From contig CAWBPD010000030.1 in assembly GCA_963790575.1 (NCBI GenBank), positions 62,001 through 126,000 of the forward strand: a stretch of DNA of 64,000 nucleotides, read 5' to 3'. Positions within the stretch are counted from its first letter, which is position 1. The number at the start of each line of letters is the position of its first letter. Both the position numbers and the translations under genes were made by a program. The notes beneath the pieces are model-generated. The model saw only the letters and a program-made list of their open reading frames with translations, did no database searches and was not told the DNA's origin. This document shows, in pieces, positions 44,997-52,875 of this stretch. This DNA is from CAVTSA01 sp963790575. Its GTDB lineage: Bacteria; Chloroflexota; Dormibacteria; Dormibacterales; Dormibacteraceae.

Positions 44997-46625
44997 CTAG
45001 CCGTTGTTGACCCAGGCCGTGATCAGCCCTCGCAGGAGGGTGTCGTACCCCACCTTCATGTCCTGCACGCGGTCGCGGACGACGTAGAAGTTCATCGGGT
45101 TGACGAGGGGCATCACCGGCCATTCCGTGAGCACGATCTCCTGCATCTTCGTGTAGACCTGCCTGCGCTTGGCGGTGTTGGTGGTGGTCATCGCCTGGCC
45201 GCGCAGGTCCATCAGCCGCGAGCTGTCGTACCCGCCGCTGGTGCCGTACCAGGCCTTGTAGATCGAGCCCGCCGGATCGAAGTCGGTGAAGAACTCGCTC
45301 GGGTCCCCGCGGAAGCCCCGGCCGGTGGACTGCCACTCGAAGTTGCCCTTCGCGTTGTTGGCGCCGAAGGTGGCGATCTCCTGAGGCACGACCGTGACGT
45401 CGATGTTGATCTTCGCCAGCTGAGCCTTGATGACCTGCGCCGTCTGGGTGTATGAGGCGGGCGACGAAATCGATTGCAGCTGGACCGGGAAGCCCTGCGC
45501 ATGCCCGGCCTGCCCCATCAGCCTCTTGGCGCCGGCGAGGTCGTACTTCTCCCACTTGGACTTGAGCTCCGCGGGTGCGATCGCCCAGCTCCCGTACCCG
45601 GCCGGAATCTTGCTCGTGTAGACCGCGTCGCCGCCGTAGACCTTGTTGATGATGTCCTGACGATTGATCGCCTTGTTGACCGCCTGCCGCACGCGGACGT
45701 CGTCCCAGGGCTTGCCGTCCCCCTTGACGGTGATCTCCATCTCGGCGAACCCGGCGCTGAGGCCCTTCAGCACCTTGAGTGCCTTGAACCCCGCGACCGA
45801 ACGGGCGCCATCGGAGGTGATGTTGTTGGAGCCATCGATGGCCCCCGACTGGAGTGCGGCGATGGTGGTCTGCTCGTCGGACAGGACCTTCAGAGTCAGG
45901 TTGTCGAGGTAGGGGCGCGAGGAGTCCCAGTACTCGGTGTTGCGCACCAGCGTGGTGTGGTCGTTGGGCACATATTCCGTGACCTTGAAGGGCCCGGTAC
46001 CGTCCTCGTGCGTCCTGGGATCGATGCGCTCGTACAGGCCGTTGGGGATGATGTGCGAGTAGACGTTCCAGGCGAAGTAGCCGACCACGGTGGTATCCGG
46101 CTGGCTGAGCGACAGCTTCACCGTGTACTGGTCGACCGCCTCGACGTTGGCGATCTTGGGGTAGTAGGCGCTCACGCTGCCCGGCGCCGGCGGGTTCTTC
46201 TGCATCGCGAGCGAATACACGACGTCGTCGGAACCGAAAGGCTTGCCGCTGTGGAACTTGACACCCTTGCGCAGATGGAAGATGTAGGTCAGATCGTCCG
46301 GGGTCTCCCATGACGCGGCCAGCGCCGGCTGGATGTTCATGTTCTGGTCGTACCTGGCCAGGGACTCGTAGGCCAGCGAGGTCACCCAGTAGTTGCTGGT
46401 GTTGGTCATGCCCAACGGCACCAGGTTCACCGGGTCCTCGGGGATGGCCCACGTCAGACTGCCACCGCGCTTCGGCTTGGCCCCGAACACGTCGCCGCCG
46501 TACGTCCGGCGTACTCCCCAGGGCGCGGCCAGTGCCAGACCTCCAAAGGCGCCGGCTTGTAGCGCCTCGCGACGGTTGATCCGCCGCCCCCACGGTCCTA
46601 CCGTGTTGCCGCCCTTGCGCCTCAT
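44997..46625 (-). CDS. ABC transporter solute-binding protein, family 5 (peptide type), probable Tat export
   Basis: 542 residues from the ATG at 46625, with AGGAGG upstream. The N-terminus RRINRREALQAGAFGGLALA is a twin-arginine type leader; no lipobox cysteine follows. The mature part starts GGSLTWAIPEDPVNLVPLG, and has the FHLRKGVKFHSGKPF motif that marks SBP_bac_5 proteins. It is the first gene of the minus-strand operon and faces the GntR regulator gene across a 204-base regulatory region. Ligands of this family are di- and oligopeptides, but also opines, sugars and nickel, so the ligand is open. Confidence 0.92.
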   Translation of the reverse strand: MRRKGGNTVGPWGRRINRREALQAGAFGGLALAAPWGVRRTYGGDVFGAKPKRGGSLTWAIPEDPVNLVPLGMTNTSNYWVTSLAYESLARYDQNMNIQPALAASWETPDDLTYIFHLRKGVKFHSGKPFGSDDVVYSLAMQKNPPAPGSVSAYYPKIANVEAVDQYTVKLSLSQPDTTVVGYFAWNVYSHIIPNGLYERIDPRTHEDGTGPFKVTEYVPNDHTTLVRNTEYWDSSRPYLDNLTLKVLSDEQTTIAALQSGAIDGSNNITSDGARSVAGFKALKVLKGLSAGFAEMEITVKGDGKPWDDVRVRQAVNKAINRQDIINKVYGGDAVYTSKIPAGYGSWAIAPAELKSKWEKYDLAGAKRLMGQAGHAQGFPVQLQSISSPASYTQTAQVIKAQLAKINIDVTVVPQEIATFGANNAKGNFEWQSTGRGFRGDPSEFFTDFDPAGSIYKAWYGTSGGYDSSRLMDLRGQAMTTTNTAKRRQVYTKMQEIVLTEWPVMPLVNPMNFYVVRDRVQDMKVGYDTLLRGLITAWVNNG

Positions 46626-46711
46626 GTCAGCTACGCCTCCTGTTCTCGAGCCTCTCCGTCCCCCGGACGCAGAGCCGGTCAGCCGCCGTGCGCGCCGTGG
46701 TGAGCGGTCGG

Positions 46712-46741
46712 ATCGTAACAGCGTGGCTGCTATGTTGCCAA
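46712..46741 (-). promoter_or_regulatory. Putative promoter of the solute-binding-protein operon
   Basis: On the minus strand: -35 TTGGCA (46736-46741), an 18-bp spacer, -10 TACGAT (46712-46717), then about 85 bases of leader to the ATG. The operator candidate at 46724-46740 covers the -35 box and spacer. Confidence 0.45.
46724..46740. promoter_or_regulatory. Candidate GntR/FadR operator over the operon promoter
   Basis: TGGCTGCTATGTTGCCA has inverted ends TGGC/GCCA and shares 14 of 15 bases with the site at 41040-41054. It lies next to the gene for a FadR-type repressor and overlaps the predicted -35 box of the operon. Confidence 0.5.
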
Positions 46742-46796
46742 GCATCGAATTGCTGTCGCTGCCGGGGCACGCCGCCCCGGGCGAGGACCTGGCTGC

Positions 46797-46820
46797 CTAG
46801 CAGCTATGGACTGCTAGAAT
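46797..46820 (+). promoter_or_regulatory. Inverted repeat and -10 box at the GntR gene start
   Basis: CTAGCAG (46797-46803) and CTGCTAG (46811-46817) form a 7-bp inverted repeat with a 7-bp spacer. TAGAAT at 46815-46820 looks like a -10 box and ends 9 bases before the ATG, which implies a leaderless mRNA. The CTGCTA half-site is also found in the operator at 46724, so self-repression is likely. Confidence 0.5.
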
Positions 46821-46829
46821 GCGCCCGCG

Positions 46830-47597
46830 ATGCAACTGGAGCCGGCCCAGGACATACGCGACGCCAACGGACGGGCGAGCCGATCCGGGCGACTCAAGCG
46901 GGAGCGCCTGAGCGATCAGTTGATCGTGGAGCTGCTGGCCGATATCGTGTCCGGCGTCTACGCCCAGGGCGCGCCTTTCGCTTCGGAAGGTGAGATGGTC
47001 GAACGCTTCTCCATCAGCCGCGTGGTGGCCCGCGAGTCCCTGCGGATGCTCGGTTCGATCAACGTGATCGCCGCGCAGCAGGGGCGCCGGGCGGTGGTCA
47101 GGCCCTGGAGCGAGTGGGACCTCTTCTCACCCCTCGTCTCCCAGGCCTTCCAGCACACCGCTCCCCCGCCGGACCTCCTGGTGCAGCTGTACGACACCCG
47201 CGGCATCGTGGAAGGCGGCGCGGCGGCCTTGAGCGCGCTCAGCTCATCGCGCGAGCAGGCGGCCCGGATTCAGGAGATCGCCGGCGAGCTGGGAGAGCTG
47301 AGCGGGCGGCGCGTCGAGGCAGAGCGTTTCCTGGCCCTCGATCGCGCGTTTCATGAGGCGGTCGCCCAGGCGGCCGGCAACGTGCCGCTACGGGCGCTCC
47401 TGGAGAGCCTCTTCGCTCTGACACGCCGGCAGTGGAGCCTGGGCGGTATTCGCCTTCAGCGGCAGACTCTGCCGACGGTGGCAGCCCAGCACCAGGCGGT
47501 GGCAGCGGCGATCATGGCGGGGGATGCTCCGACCGCGCGCAAAGCGATGGAGGAGCACATCGCCTGGGCCAAGTCGAACGACACCGGACGGCCGTAG
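46830..47597 (+). CDS. GntR-family regulator, FadR subgroup (FCD domain)
   Basis: 255 residues. Residues about 25-95 form the winged helix-turn-helix (LIVELLADIVSGVYAQGAPF, then EGEMVERFSISRVVARESL). The C-terminal FCD ligand domain has the metal residues in ALDRAFHEAV (Asp, His) and two later histidines (QHQAV, MEEHIAWA). FadR-type proteins usually repress catabolic operons and release DNA when they bind a carboxylic acid. Its position facing the Dpp-type operon and sharing an operator motif with it makes it the probable regulator of the island. It is followed 18 bases later by a dipeptidase gene. Confidence 0.9.
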   Translation: MQLEPAQDIRDANGRASRSGRLKRERLSDQLIVELLADIVSGVYAQGAPFASEGEMVERFSISRVVARESLRMLGSINVIAAQQGRRAVVRPWSEWDLFSPLVSQAFQHTAPPPDLLVQLYDTRGIVEGGAAALSALSSSREQAARIQEIAGELGELSGRRVEAERFLALDRAFHEAVAQAAGNVPLRALLESLFALTRRQWSLGGIRLQRQTLPTVAAQHQAVAAAIMAGDAPTARKAMEEHIAWAKSNDTGRP

Positions 47598-47615
47598 GAC
47601 GGGGAGGGAGGCAAC

Positions 47616-48713
47616 ATGCTGCTGGTGGATGCACATCTCGACCTGGGGTGGAACGCGCTCGGGTGGGATCGGGATCTGACCCAGGAAGTCGCGACGATTC
47701 GCACGCAGGAGGCCGGCACGGCCGGGAAGGGTCGGGCTTTGGGGACCGTCTCGCTGCCCGAACTCAGGCGGGGACGAGTCGCCCTCTGCGTCGCCACGAC
47801 CGTCGCGCGTTCGACCGGCACCCCGGTCGCGGGAGTGGATTACCGCTCGGCCGCCCAGGCACACGGCTCCGCACAGGGGCAGCTGGAGTACTACCGGGCG
47901 CTCGAGAAGCTGGGCCTGGTGCGCGTGATCACGCAGCCTCAGGCACTGTCCGATCTGATCACGGCCTGGAACGGTTGGGAGCAGGGGGGTGCAACGTCCG
48001 AGCCGCCGCTCATCGGCTTTGTGCTGAGCATGGAGAGCGCGGACCCCGTCCTCTCGCCGGGCGACCTGGGAGAGTGGCACAGCGTCGGAGTGCGCCTGAT
48101 CGGACCTGCTCACTTCGGGCCTGGGCGCTACGCGGGCGGCACCGGTGTCGAGACCGGTCTCACCGCGATGGGCCGGGAGCTGCTTGGCGAGATGGACGCC
48201 CTCGGCATCGGCCTCGACGTGACGCACCTCTCGGACCGCGCGTTCTGGGAGGCGCTGGACCTCTTCGCGGGAGCCGTCATCGCGAGCCACAACAACTGCC
48301 GCGCTCTGGTGTCGCATCAGCGCCAGCTGGACGACGACCAGCTGCGAGCCTTGATCGAGCGGGACGCCGTTGTCGGTTCGGCCCTGGACGCGTGGATGCT
48401 GCAGCCGGGATGGGTGCGGGGGCATTCCAGCAACCGGGAGCTGGGGCTGGAACGCATCTGCGACCACATTGACCACGTCTGTCAGCTGGCCGGCGACTCG
48501 CGGCATGCGGCCATCGGAACCGACCTCGACGGGGGGTTCGGACGGGAGCAGAGTCCGGCCGACCTGGACACGGTGGGCGACGTCCAGCGGGTCGACGGTT
48601 TCCTGCGGGCGCGGGGGTACTCGGAAACAGACGTGGCTGCGATCCTCCACGGCAACTGGCTGCGCGTCTTCGACCGTGTCCTCGCGGGCCGGACGGCCTC
48701 GGTCGCGGGCTGA
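47616..48713 (+). CDS. Membrane dipeptidase, peptidase family M19
   Basis: 365 residues from an ATG with GGGAGG upstream. The binuclear zinc site is visible: DAHLD near the start, the bridging glutamate in LSMESADPV, VIASHNNCRAL (His) and IGTDLDGGFG (Asp); GNWLRVF near the end is typical of the family. M19 enzymes cleave dipeptides, including those with a D-residue at the C-terminal side. There is no signal peptide, so it is probably cytoplasmic and acts on imported peptides. It follows the GntR gene in the same operon, which supports a dipeptide-like ligand for the transporter. Confidence 0.9.
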   Translation: MLLVDAHLDLGWNALGWDRDLTQEVATIRTQEAGTAGKGRALGTVSLPELRRGRVALCVATTVARSTGTPVAGVDYRSAAQAHGSAQGQLEYYRALEKLGLVRVITQPQALSDLITAWNGWEQGGATSEPPLIGFVLSMESADPVLSPGDLGEWHSVGVRLIGPAHFGPGRYAGGTGVETGLTAMGRELLGEMDALGIGLDVTHLSDRAFWEALDLFAGAVIASHNNCRALVSHQRQLDDDQLRALIERDAVVGSALDAWMLQPGWVRGHSSNRELGLERICDHIDHVCQLAGDSRHAAIGTDLDGGFGREQSPADLDTVGDVQRVDGFLRARGYSETDVAAILHGNWLRVFDRVLAGRTASVAG

Positions 48714-48728
48714 TCCCGCCGGGGCTGC

Positions 48729-50102
48729 TCAGCGCTGCGCCGCGGCGGCGCGCACAGCGCGTGTCGCCGCCTCTGTCAGGAGGTCGAGAGCGCCGCGCCC
48801 GAACGGTGTCTGCCAGACCTGATAGAGATCCGCCTCATGGTCGTAAGCACCGGCCGGCGGCAGGTAGCCATGGCTGGGTCCGCCGGCCAGGTTGAGGACC
48901 AGGACCGGGTTGCCCTCGACCGCGGCGCGCACCTCGCGCTGAAAGAGGGAGTAGGCCTCATCCGGCTGCGCGACCAGGAAAGCGTCACCGATGCGCCAGA
49001 TCCGGAGCGCGACCGCCGCACTCTGCCCCGGAAGGGATGCCAGCAAGAGAGCGCGGCGATGTTCGCGCTCAAGCCGGACGCGGCCGTCCAAAGTCCGCCA
49101 GCCGGCGGTTATGCGATCGATCGTGGCCCGGTCTTTGAGCGGTAGCTCGACCGCCGGCGACGACGATTGGAGCGTGCTCGAGGCTTGCGCAGCTTCGCGC
49201 TGCCAGATCGCGAGCGTGGCGCCTGACTCCAGCGGTCCCTCGTACCTGAGCGCAGTTGCCGGCGGTAGCAAGTTGGAGAGCGCCGCCAGCGCGGACCAAC
49301 CCAAAGTGCGTCCGTTGCGGTCGGCGACGGCGACATCTCCGGAATAGCTCTCGCGCGGTCCCAGCTCGCCCGAAGCCCCTTGCAGGAAAAGACACGGGGC
49401 GCCGACGGCCCCCTCCACCACCTCGCGCGCGGCACCGACGAAATCCGGCGACAGCTGCCGGTTGAGGGGTCCCAGCGTGGTCGGGTGGCAGGCGTAGTTG
49501 AGCACGGTCGCCAGCAGCGCGCCCCCCGCGTCGATGACGCGACCCACCAGCAGCGTGGTGCCCGGGCGGCCATCGGGATTGAACCCGCAGACGTGCTGGG
49601 AGCCGTCGAAGAAGTCACGGTCGCACGCCAGTTCACACGTGCCGGTGGCCCAGGTGATGACGGCCGGAACGCGCGAGTCGATCGCCTCCGTGCAGGCGGC
49701 CGCCGCCGCCCCCTGCAGGCGCCCCACGTAGCCCGCGATCAGCGAACCGCCGGGCTTGTCGGGATCCTCAGACGACAGTGAGGGTCCGGAGTGCGTGTGC
49801 GACATCGCCACGATGAGCCGGTCGGGAGAGAGTCCGATGGCATCGGTGACGGCGCCGACCAGGGCGCGTTCGTCCGCGGCCGATCGCCACCAGCCGAGGT
49901 CCAGGCCGAGCAGCACGAGCGGCGGTTCCTCCCCCTGGCTCAGTGCGAGCGCGGTCGCGAGCAACGGGCGGTGGATCCCCTCGGCGGTGTCGTGCAGCGC
50001 GGCTCCCCAGTTTCGTGCGTAGATCCCGACCGGGGGTGTGATGTCGCGTCGCCCAATCCCGACCCGGCCCCGGAAAGCCGGCTCTGCCACTTGTCGCGCC
50101 AT
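48729..50102 (-). CDS. Neutral/alkaline ceramidase-like hydrolase (copy 2)
   Basis: 457 residues from the ATG at 50102, with GGAGGAGG upstream. It shares the VGIGRRDITPPVGIYARNWG opening with copy 1 at 32.6 kb, and the zinc-ligand histidines in MSHTHSGPSLS and LNYACHPTTLG. Like copy 1 it has no signal peptide and lacks the C-terminal domain of ceramidases. Identity between the two copies is low outside the motifs, so they are old paralogues with probably different substrates. It is convergent with the dipeptidase gene (15-base gap). Confidence 0.75.
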   Translation of the reverse strand: MARQVAEPAFRGRVGIGRRDITPPVGIYARNWGAALHDTAEGIHRPLLATALALSQGEEPPLVLLGLDLGWWRSAADERALVGAVTDAIGLSPDRLIVAMSHTHSGPSLSSEDPDKPGGSLIAGYVGRLQGAAAAACTEAIDSRVPAVITWATGTCELACDRDFFDGSQHVCGFNPDGRPGTTLLVGRVIDAGGALLATVLNYACHPTTLGPLNRQLSPDFVGAAREVVEGAVGAPCLFLQGASGELGPRESYSGDVAVADRNGRTLGWSALAALSNLLPPATALRYEGPLESGATLAIWQREAAQASSTLQSSSPAVELPLKDRATIDRITAGWRTLDGRVRLEREHRRALLLASLPGQSAAVALRIWRIGDAFLVAQPDEAYSLFQREVRAAVEGNPVLVLNLAGGPSHGYLPPAGAYDHEADLYQVWQTPFGRGALDLLTEAATRAVRAAAAQR

Positions 50103-50128
50103 CTGGTCTCCTCCTCCCCGCGTGGTGT

Positions 50129-50187
50129 CCCTTTCTGCGCATCCGGCCCTAAAACGGCGTGCGTAGGGCCTGTCAGTAGAGAAAGGG
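50129..50187. repeat. Nested hairpin (copy 3 of the dispersed element)
   Basis: Outer arms CCCTTTCT (50129-50136) and AGAAAGGG (50180-50187). Inner arms GGCCCTA (50145-50151) and TAGGGCC (50164-50170) with a 12-nt loop AAACGGCGTGCG. It lies about 27 bases upstream of the copy-2 ceramidase-like gene and shares the CATCCGGCCCTAAAACGGCG block with copy 4. Confidence 0.7.
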
Positions 50188-50293
50188 CTGAATGCGCCGC
50201 GAGGAATTGTCCCACGGCGCGAGTGGTGGCCTGCGTGTTCCTGGCGCGCGGGCTCGGGGGTCAGAAGCCACATGGTATGTGGGCCTGACGGAG

Positions 50294-50360
50294 CTTTCTC
50301 CGCAATCCGGCCCTAAAACGGCGCTGACAACGCCCCGCGTAGGGACGGTTTGTGCAGAAA
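50294..50360. repeat. Nested hairpin (copy 4 of the dispersed element, with longer loop)
   Basis: TTTCTCCGCA and TGTGCAGAAA form the outer arms. GGCCCTA (50309-50315) pairs with TAGGGAC (50339-50345), the loop being enlarged to about 24 nt. It lies just after the stop of the GH39 gene. The 265-base gap 50103-50367 holds copies 3 and 4 and no gene. Confidence 0.65.
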
Positions 50361-50367
50361 CGGCCGC

Positions 50368-51762
50368 TCACCGCACCTCGCGCAGTGACACAAGCATCAC
50401 GGAGTTGGAGGGGAGCAGCATCTGACAGCGGAAGTCGCCGTCCACTATCACCCTCCGTTCCTCCAGGGGCATCAGCTCACCCTGGTGCGACAGCCGGTCC
50501 TTCAAGTGGTCGTCAATACGGAGGGCCCGCAGAACACGAGGTCCTTCGCCCGCGGCGGCGAACCTGATCGACGCCACCACACTCGGGTGGCCCAGCTGCC
50601 AGTTGGCCAGGAGCAGAGAGCAACCCTCCTGCTCGCGACCGGCGATCGCGGCAACGTCCCCGGCGCCTGACACCACCACTCTCTCGCTGCCAAGCTTCGC
50701 CAGCATCTGCAGCAGGTAGTACGACGGCCGGGGTCTCCCATCCAGCCCGATCAACCCCATCCGGTGGGGCATTTCGTTCCAGTGCTCGGTCATCCCTCGG
50801 ATGCCGGCATCGGAAAAGAAGGTTCGAAACTCAGAAGGGTCGCAGACCAGATCAGAGACGTGGTAGTAGAAGGACCAGTGGAGGCCCTTGTCCAACATGG
50901 CGACGATGACCGCCGCCACCTGTGCGGCGCTTCCCGGATCATGGGCCAGGTCCTCCACGGACACCGGCGGAAACGCCTTGTTCCACTCCGTGACCATCAG
51001 CTCCGGCCGTGGGTCGAGCCCTGCGATCAGCCGGTTGGCCTCGTCGATGGCACCGCCCTGGCGGAGCGGGTCGCCGTCGTACAGGTGCCAGGAGACGAAG
51101 TCCAGCCGTGTTCGCCGCCGGCGACAGAGCTCGACAAAGCCCGGTAGAGGCTCCTGGCTGGGGTCGCCTGCCAGGGCAGGGCCTCCCACCTGAAGGTCCC
51201 GCCGGACGCTCAGGATCGCCTCGGTGGTCGCCGAGTAGAACTCCCAGTACTCAGCCGGGTCCTGAATCAGGAAGGGCGATCCGCCCCGCTCCCCGATGTT
51301 GGTCTCGTTCCCCACCTCCCAGTGCGATACCAGGCGCCTCTCGACCGAATACCGCTGCACGACCGCACGCACCAGATCCTGCCACCGACCCATCTCGGTC
51401 GGGCGCCAGACCTTGTCGTCCACCACGGGAAAGAGCGCCGGCGGCTTCATCGTCAGGGCGGCGACCACATGGCCGCCCAGGTCCCCGACGGAGGTCATGT
51501 AGGCATCGAGCTTTGTCCAGTCCGATGCCTCTGGGGGAGGTCTCAGCCCGAAGAACTCCTGGATGAAGATCCGCACCAGACGAGGGCGCAGCAACCGGAT
51601 CTGGTCGGTCACCGGCGAAGGCAGCGGATCCGAGTTGACCCCTCCTATGCCGACCGTATGCCGCCACGTCTCCAGCGGTCCAACCGGGTGTGGTGCGTCG
51701 ACGGTGATCTCCCTTCGCGGGAGATCCATCAACTCGGTCTCCTTCCGAGTCCGGATCTGCAC
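50368..51762 (-). CDS. Glycoside hydrolase, family 39-like
   Basis: 464 residues from a GTG at 51762 that shares one base with the stop codon of the frame upstream; a later in-frame ATG is at 51729. Catalytic residues of clan GH-A are in place: the acid/base glutamate in HWEVGNETN and the nucleophile in LMVTEWNKAF, with the usual FVSWHLYDGDP strand between. GH39 contains beta-xylosidases and alpha-L-iduronidases. A C-terminal beta-sandwich part follows. There is no signal peptide, so it should act on imported oligosaccharides. Two pieces of a second glycosidase and a DapA-type aldolase lie upstream in the same direction. Confidence 0.85.
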   Translation of the reverse strand: MQIRTRKETELMDLPRREITVDAPHPVGPLETWRHTVGIGGVNSDPLPSPVTDQIRLLRPRLVRIFIQEFFGLRPPPEASDWTKLDAYMTSVGDLGGHVVAALTMKPPALFPVVDDKVWRPTEMGRWQDLVRAVVQRYSVERRLVSHWEVGNETNIGERGGSPFLIQDPAEYWEFYSATTEAILSVRRDLQVGGPALAGDPSQEPLPGFVELCRRRRTRLDFVSWHLYDGDPLRQGGAIDEANRLIAGLDPRPELMVTEWNKAFPPVSVEDLAHDPGSAAQVAAVIVAMLDKGLHWSFYYHVSDLVCDPSEFRTFFSDAGIRGMTEHWNEMPHRMGLIGLDGRPRPSYYLLQMLAKLGSERVVVSGAGDVAAIAGREQEGCSLLLANWQLGHPSVVASIRFAAAGEGPRVLRALRIDDHLKDRLSHQGELMPLEERRVIVDGDFRCQMLLPSNSVMLVSLREVR

Positions 51763-52583
51763 TATCGCACCTCATACGATTGGGCCGCCAGGGCGTGGTC
51801 CCGGCTCAAATCGAACGTCTGGCGCCCGAAATTGACGATGACCTCAGTCCCATCCCGGTAGGCCGTCCTGGTCACGGTGCGAGCGTCATCCAGGAAGGTG
51901 TGATCGATCATCTCCAGGTGGGCTGTGCGCTGGTGCAGGTCGGCCACCGGAAGGGCCTCCCGCAGCAGGCGCTGCGTCACCCGATCCTCCCAGGTCACCC
52001 AGCGTGACTCGACCGGTGGAGCCGGCCGCCGGATGACGGGGAAGTACCCCATGACCGGTGAGATGGTCGGAGGATTGCCTGCCATCACGTCATAGAGAAG
52101 CTTCTGTCGTGACCAATCCCCGCCGAAGTAGCTGGGATTGTATGGGTCGTATTCCCAGCAGTACGACACGACCGCCTCGTGGTAGATCAGCCCGAGGAGC
52201 GGGACGTGGAACGACGGCATTGGGATGCCGGTCTCGAGGTCCCGCCTGGGGTTGCTGGAACAGAAGTCGTAAACGTCGAAGGCCCAATCGCAACCTCCCT
52301 CGGATCCGATCACCTTGCCCCATGACGCCACCTCCAGCAACCTCTCTCTTCGCGACTCCCGATCCCCTCCTCGCGTCATGGGATGACGGTCGTCCCAGCA
52401 CTCAAAGAGCGGCTTCGCAGTCGTGGTGTCGAAGTGGAAAGCGTCGTACGCCTGCATCCGATCTCGCAGAAGGCGCTGCTTGTCGCGCAGGACGCGCGAG
52501 CACCCGAGCCAGAACTCGAAGTTTTGATTGAACCAGCCTTCCGCGGGATGGGAACGGGACGCCGGAACGGGCTCACCGCGATA
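51762..52583 (-). pseudogene. 3' part of a TIM-barrel glycosidase (interrupted by the IS21 remnant)
   Basis: The frame reads from the IS boundary near 52585 (RGEPVPASRSHPAEGWFNQN follows it) to the stop at 51762. Its first internal ATG is at 52457. The sequence FECWDDRHPMTRGGDRESRR and KVIGSEGGCDWAFDVYDF look like the second half of a large glycosidase with a TIM barrel, followed by a beta-sandwich end. It has no start codon or promoter of its own and reads out of the IS end, so it is probably a remnant. The matching first half lies on the other side of the IS at 55.6-56.7 kb. Together they would make about 630 residues. The family (perhaps the DUF6259 type) is uncertain. Confidence 0.6.
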
Positions 52584-52875
52584 CTCCGAATGGGACTCAC
52601 CCCCGACGGTTCTTCACACTACGTCGTAGTCGTAAACGGGGAGGAGATCTGGGGGAGGGGTTTAACAACCTGTGGGCTCGTGGAGAACTACTGCGGGGTG
52701 CCTCAGGTACCGCTGAGAGCGGCTCACAGCGCGGGGGTGCGCGGCCTTCTGAGGAGAACGGCAGCGGCTCCGGCTCTCCGTGGGCGGCTGGCACGCGAGG
52801 CGGCCCAGAGGATGCTCAGAGAGGCGATGCAACCCCCACCTATGGCGTTCACTTTCGGCGGCCAGGCTCACCAGA

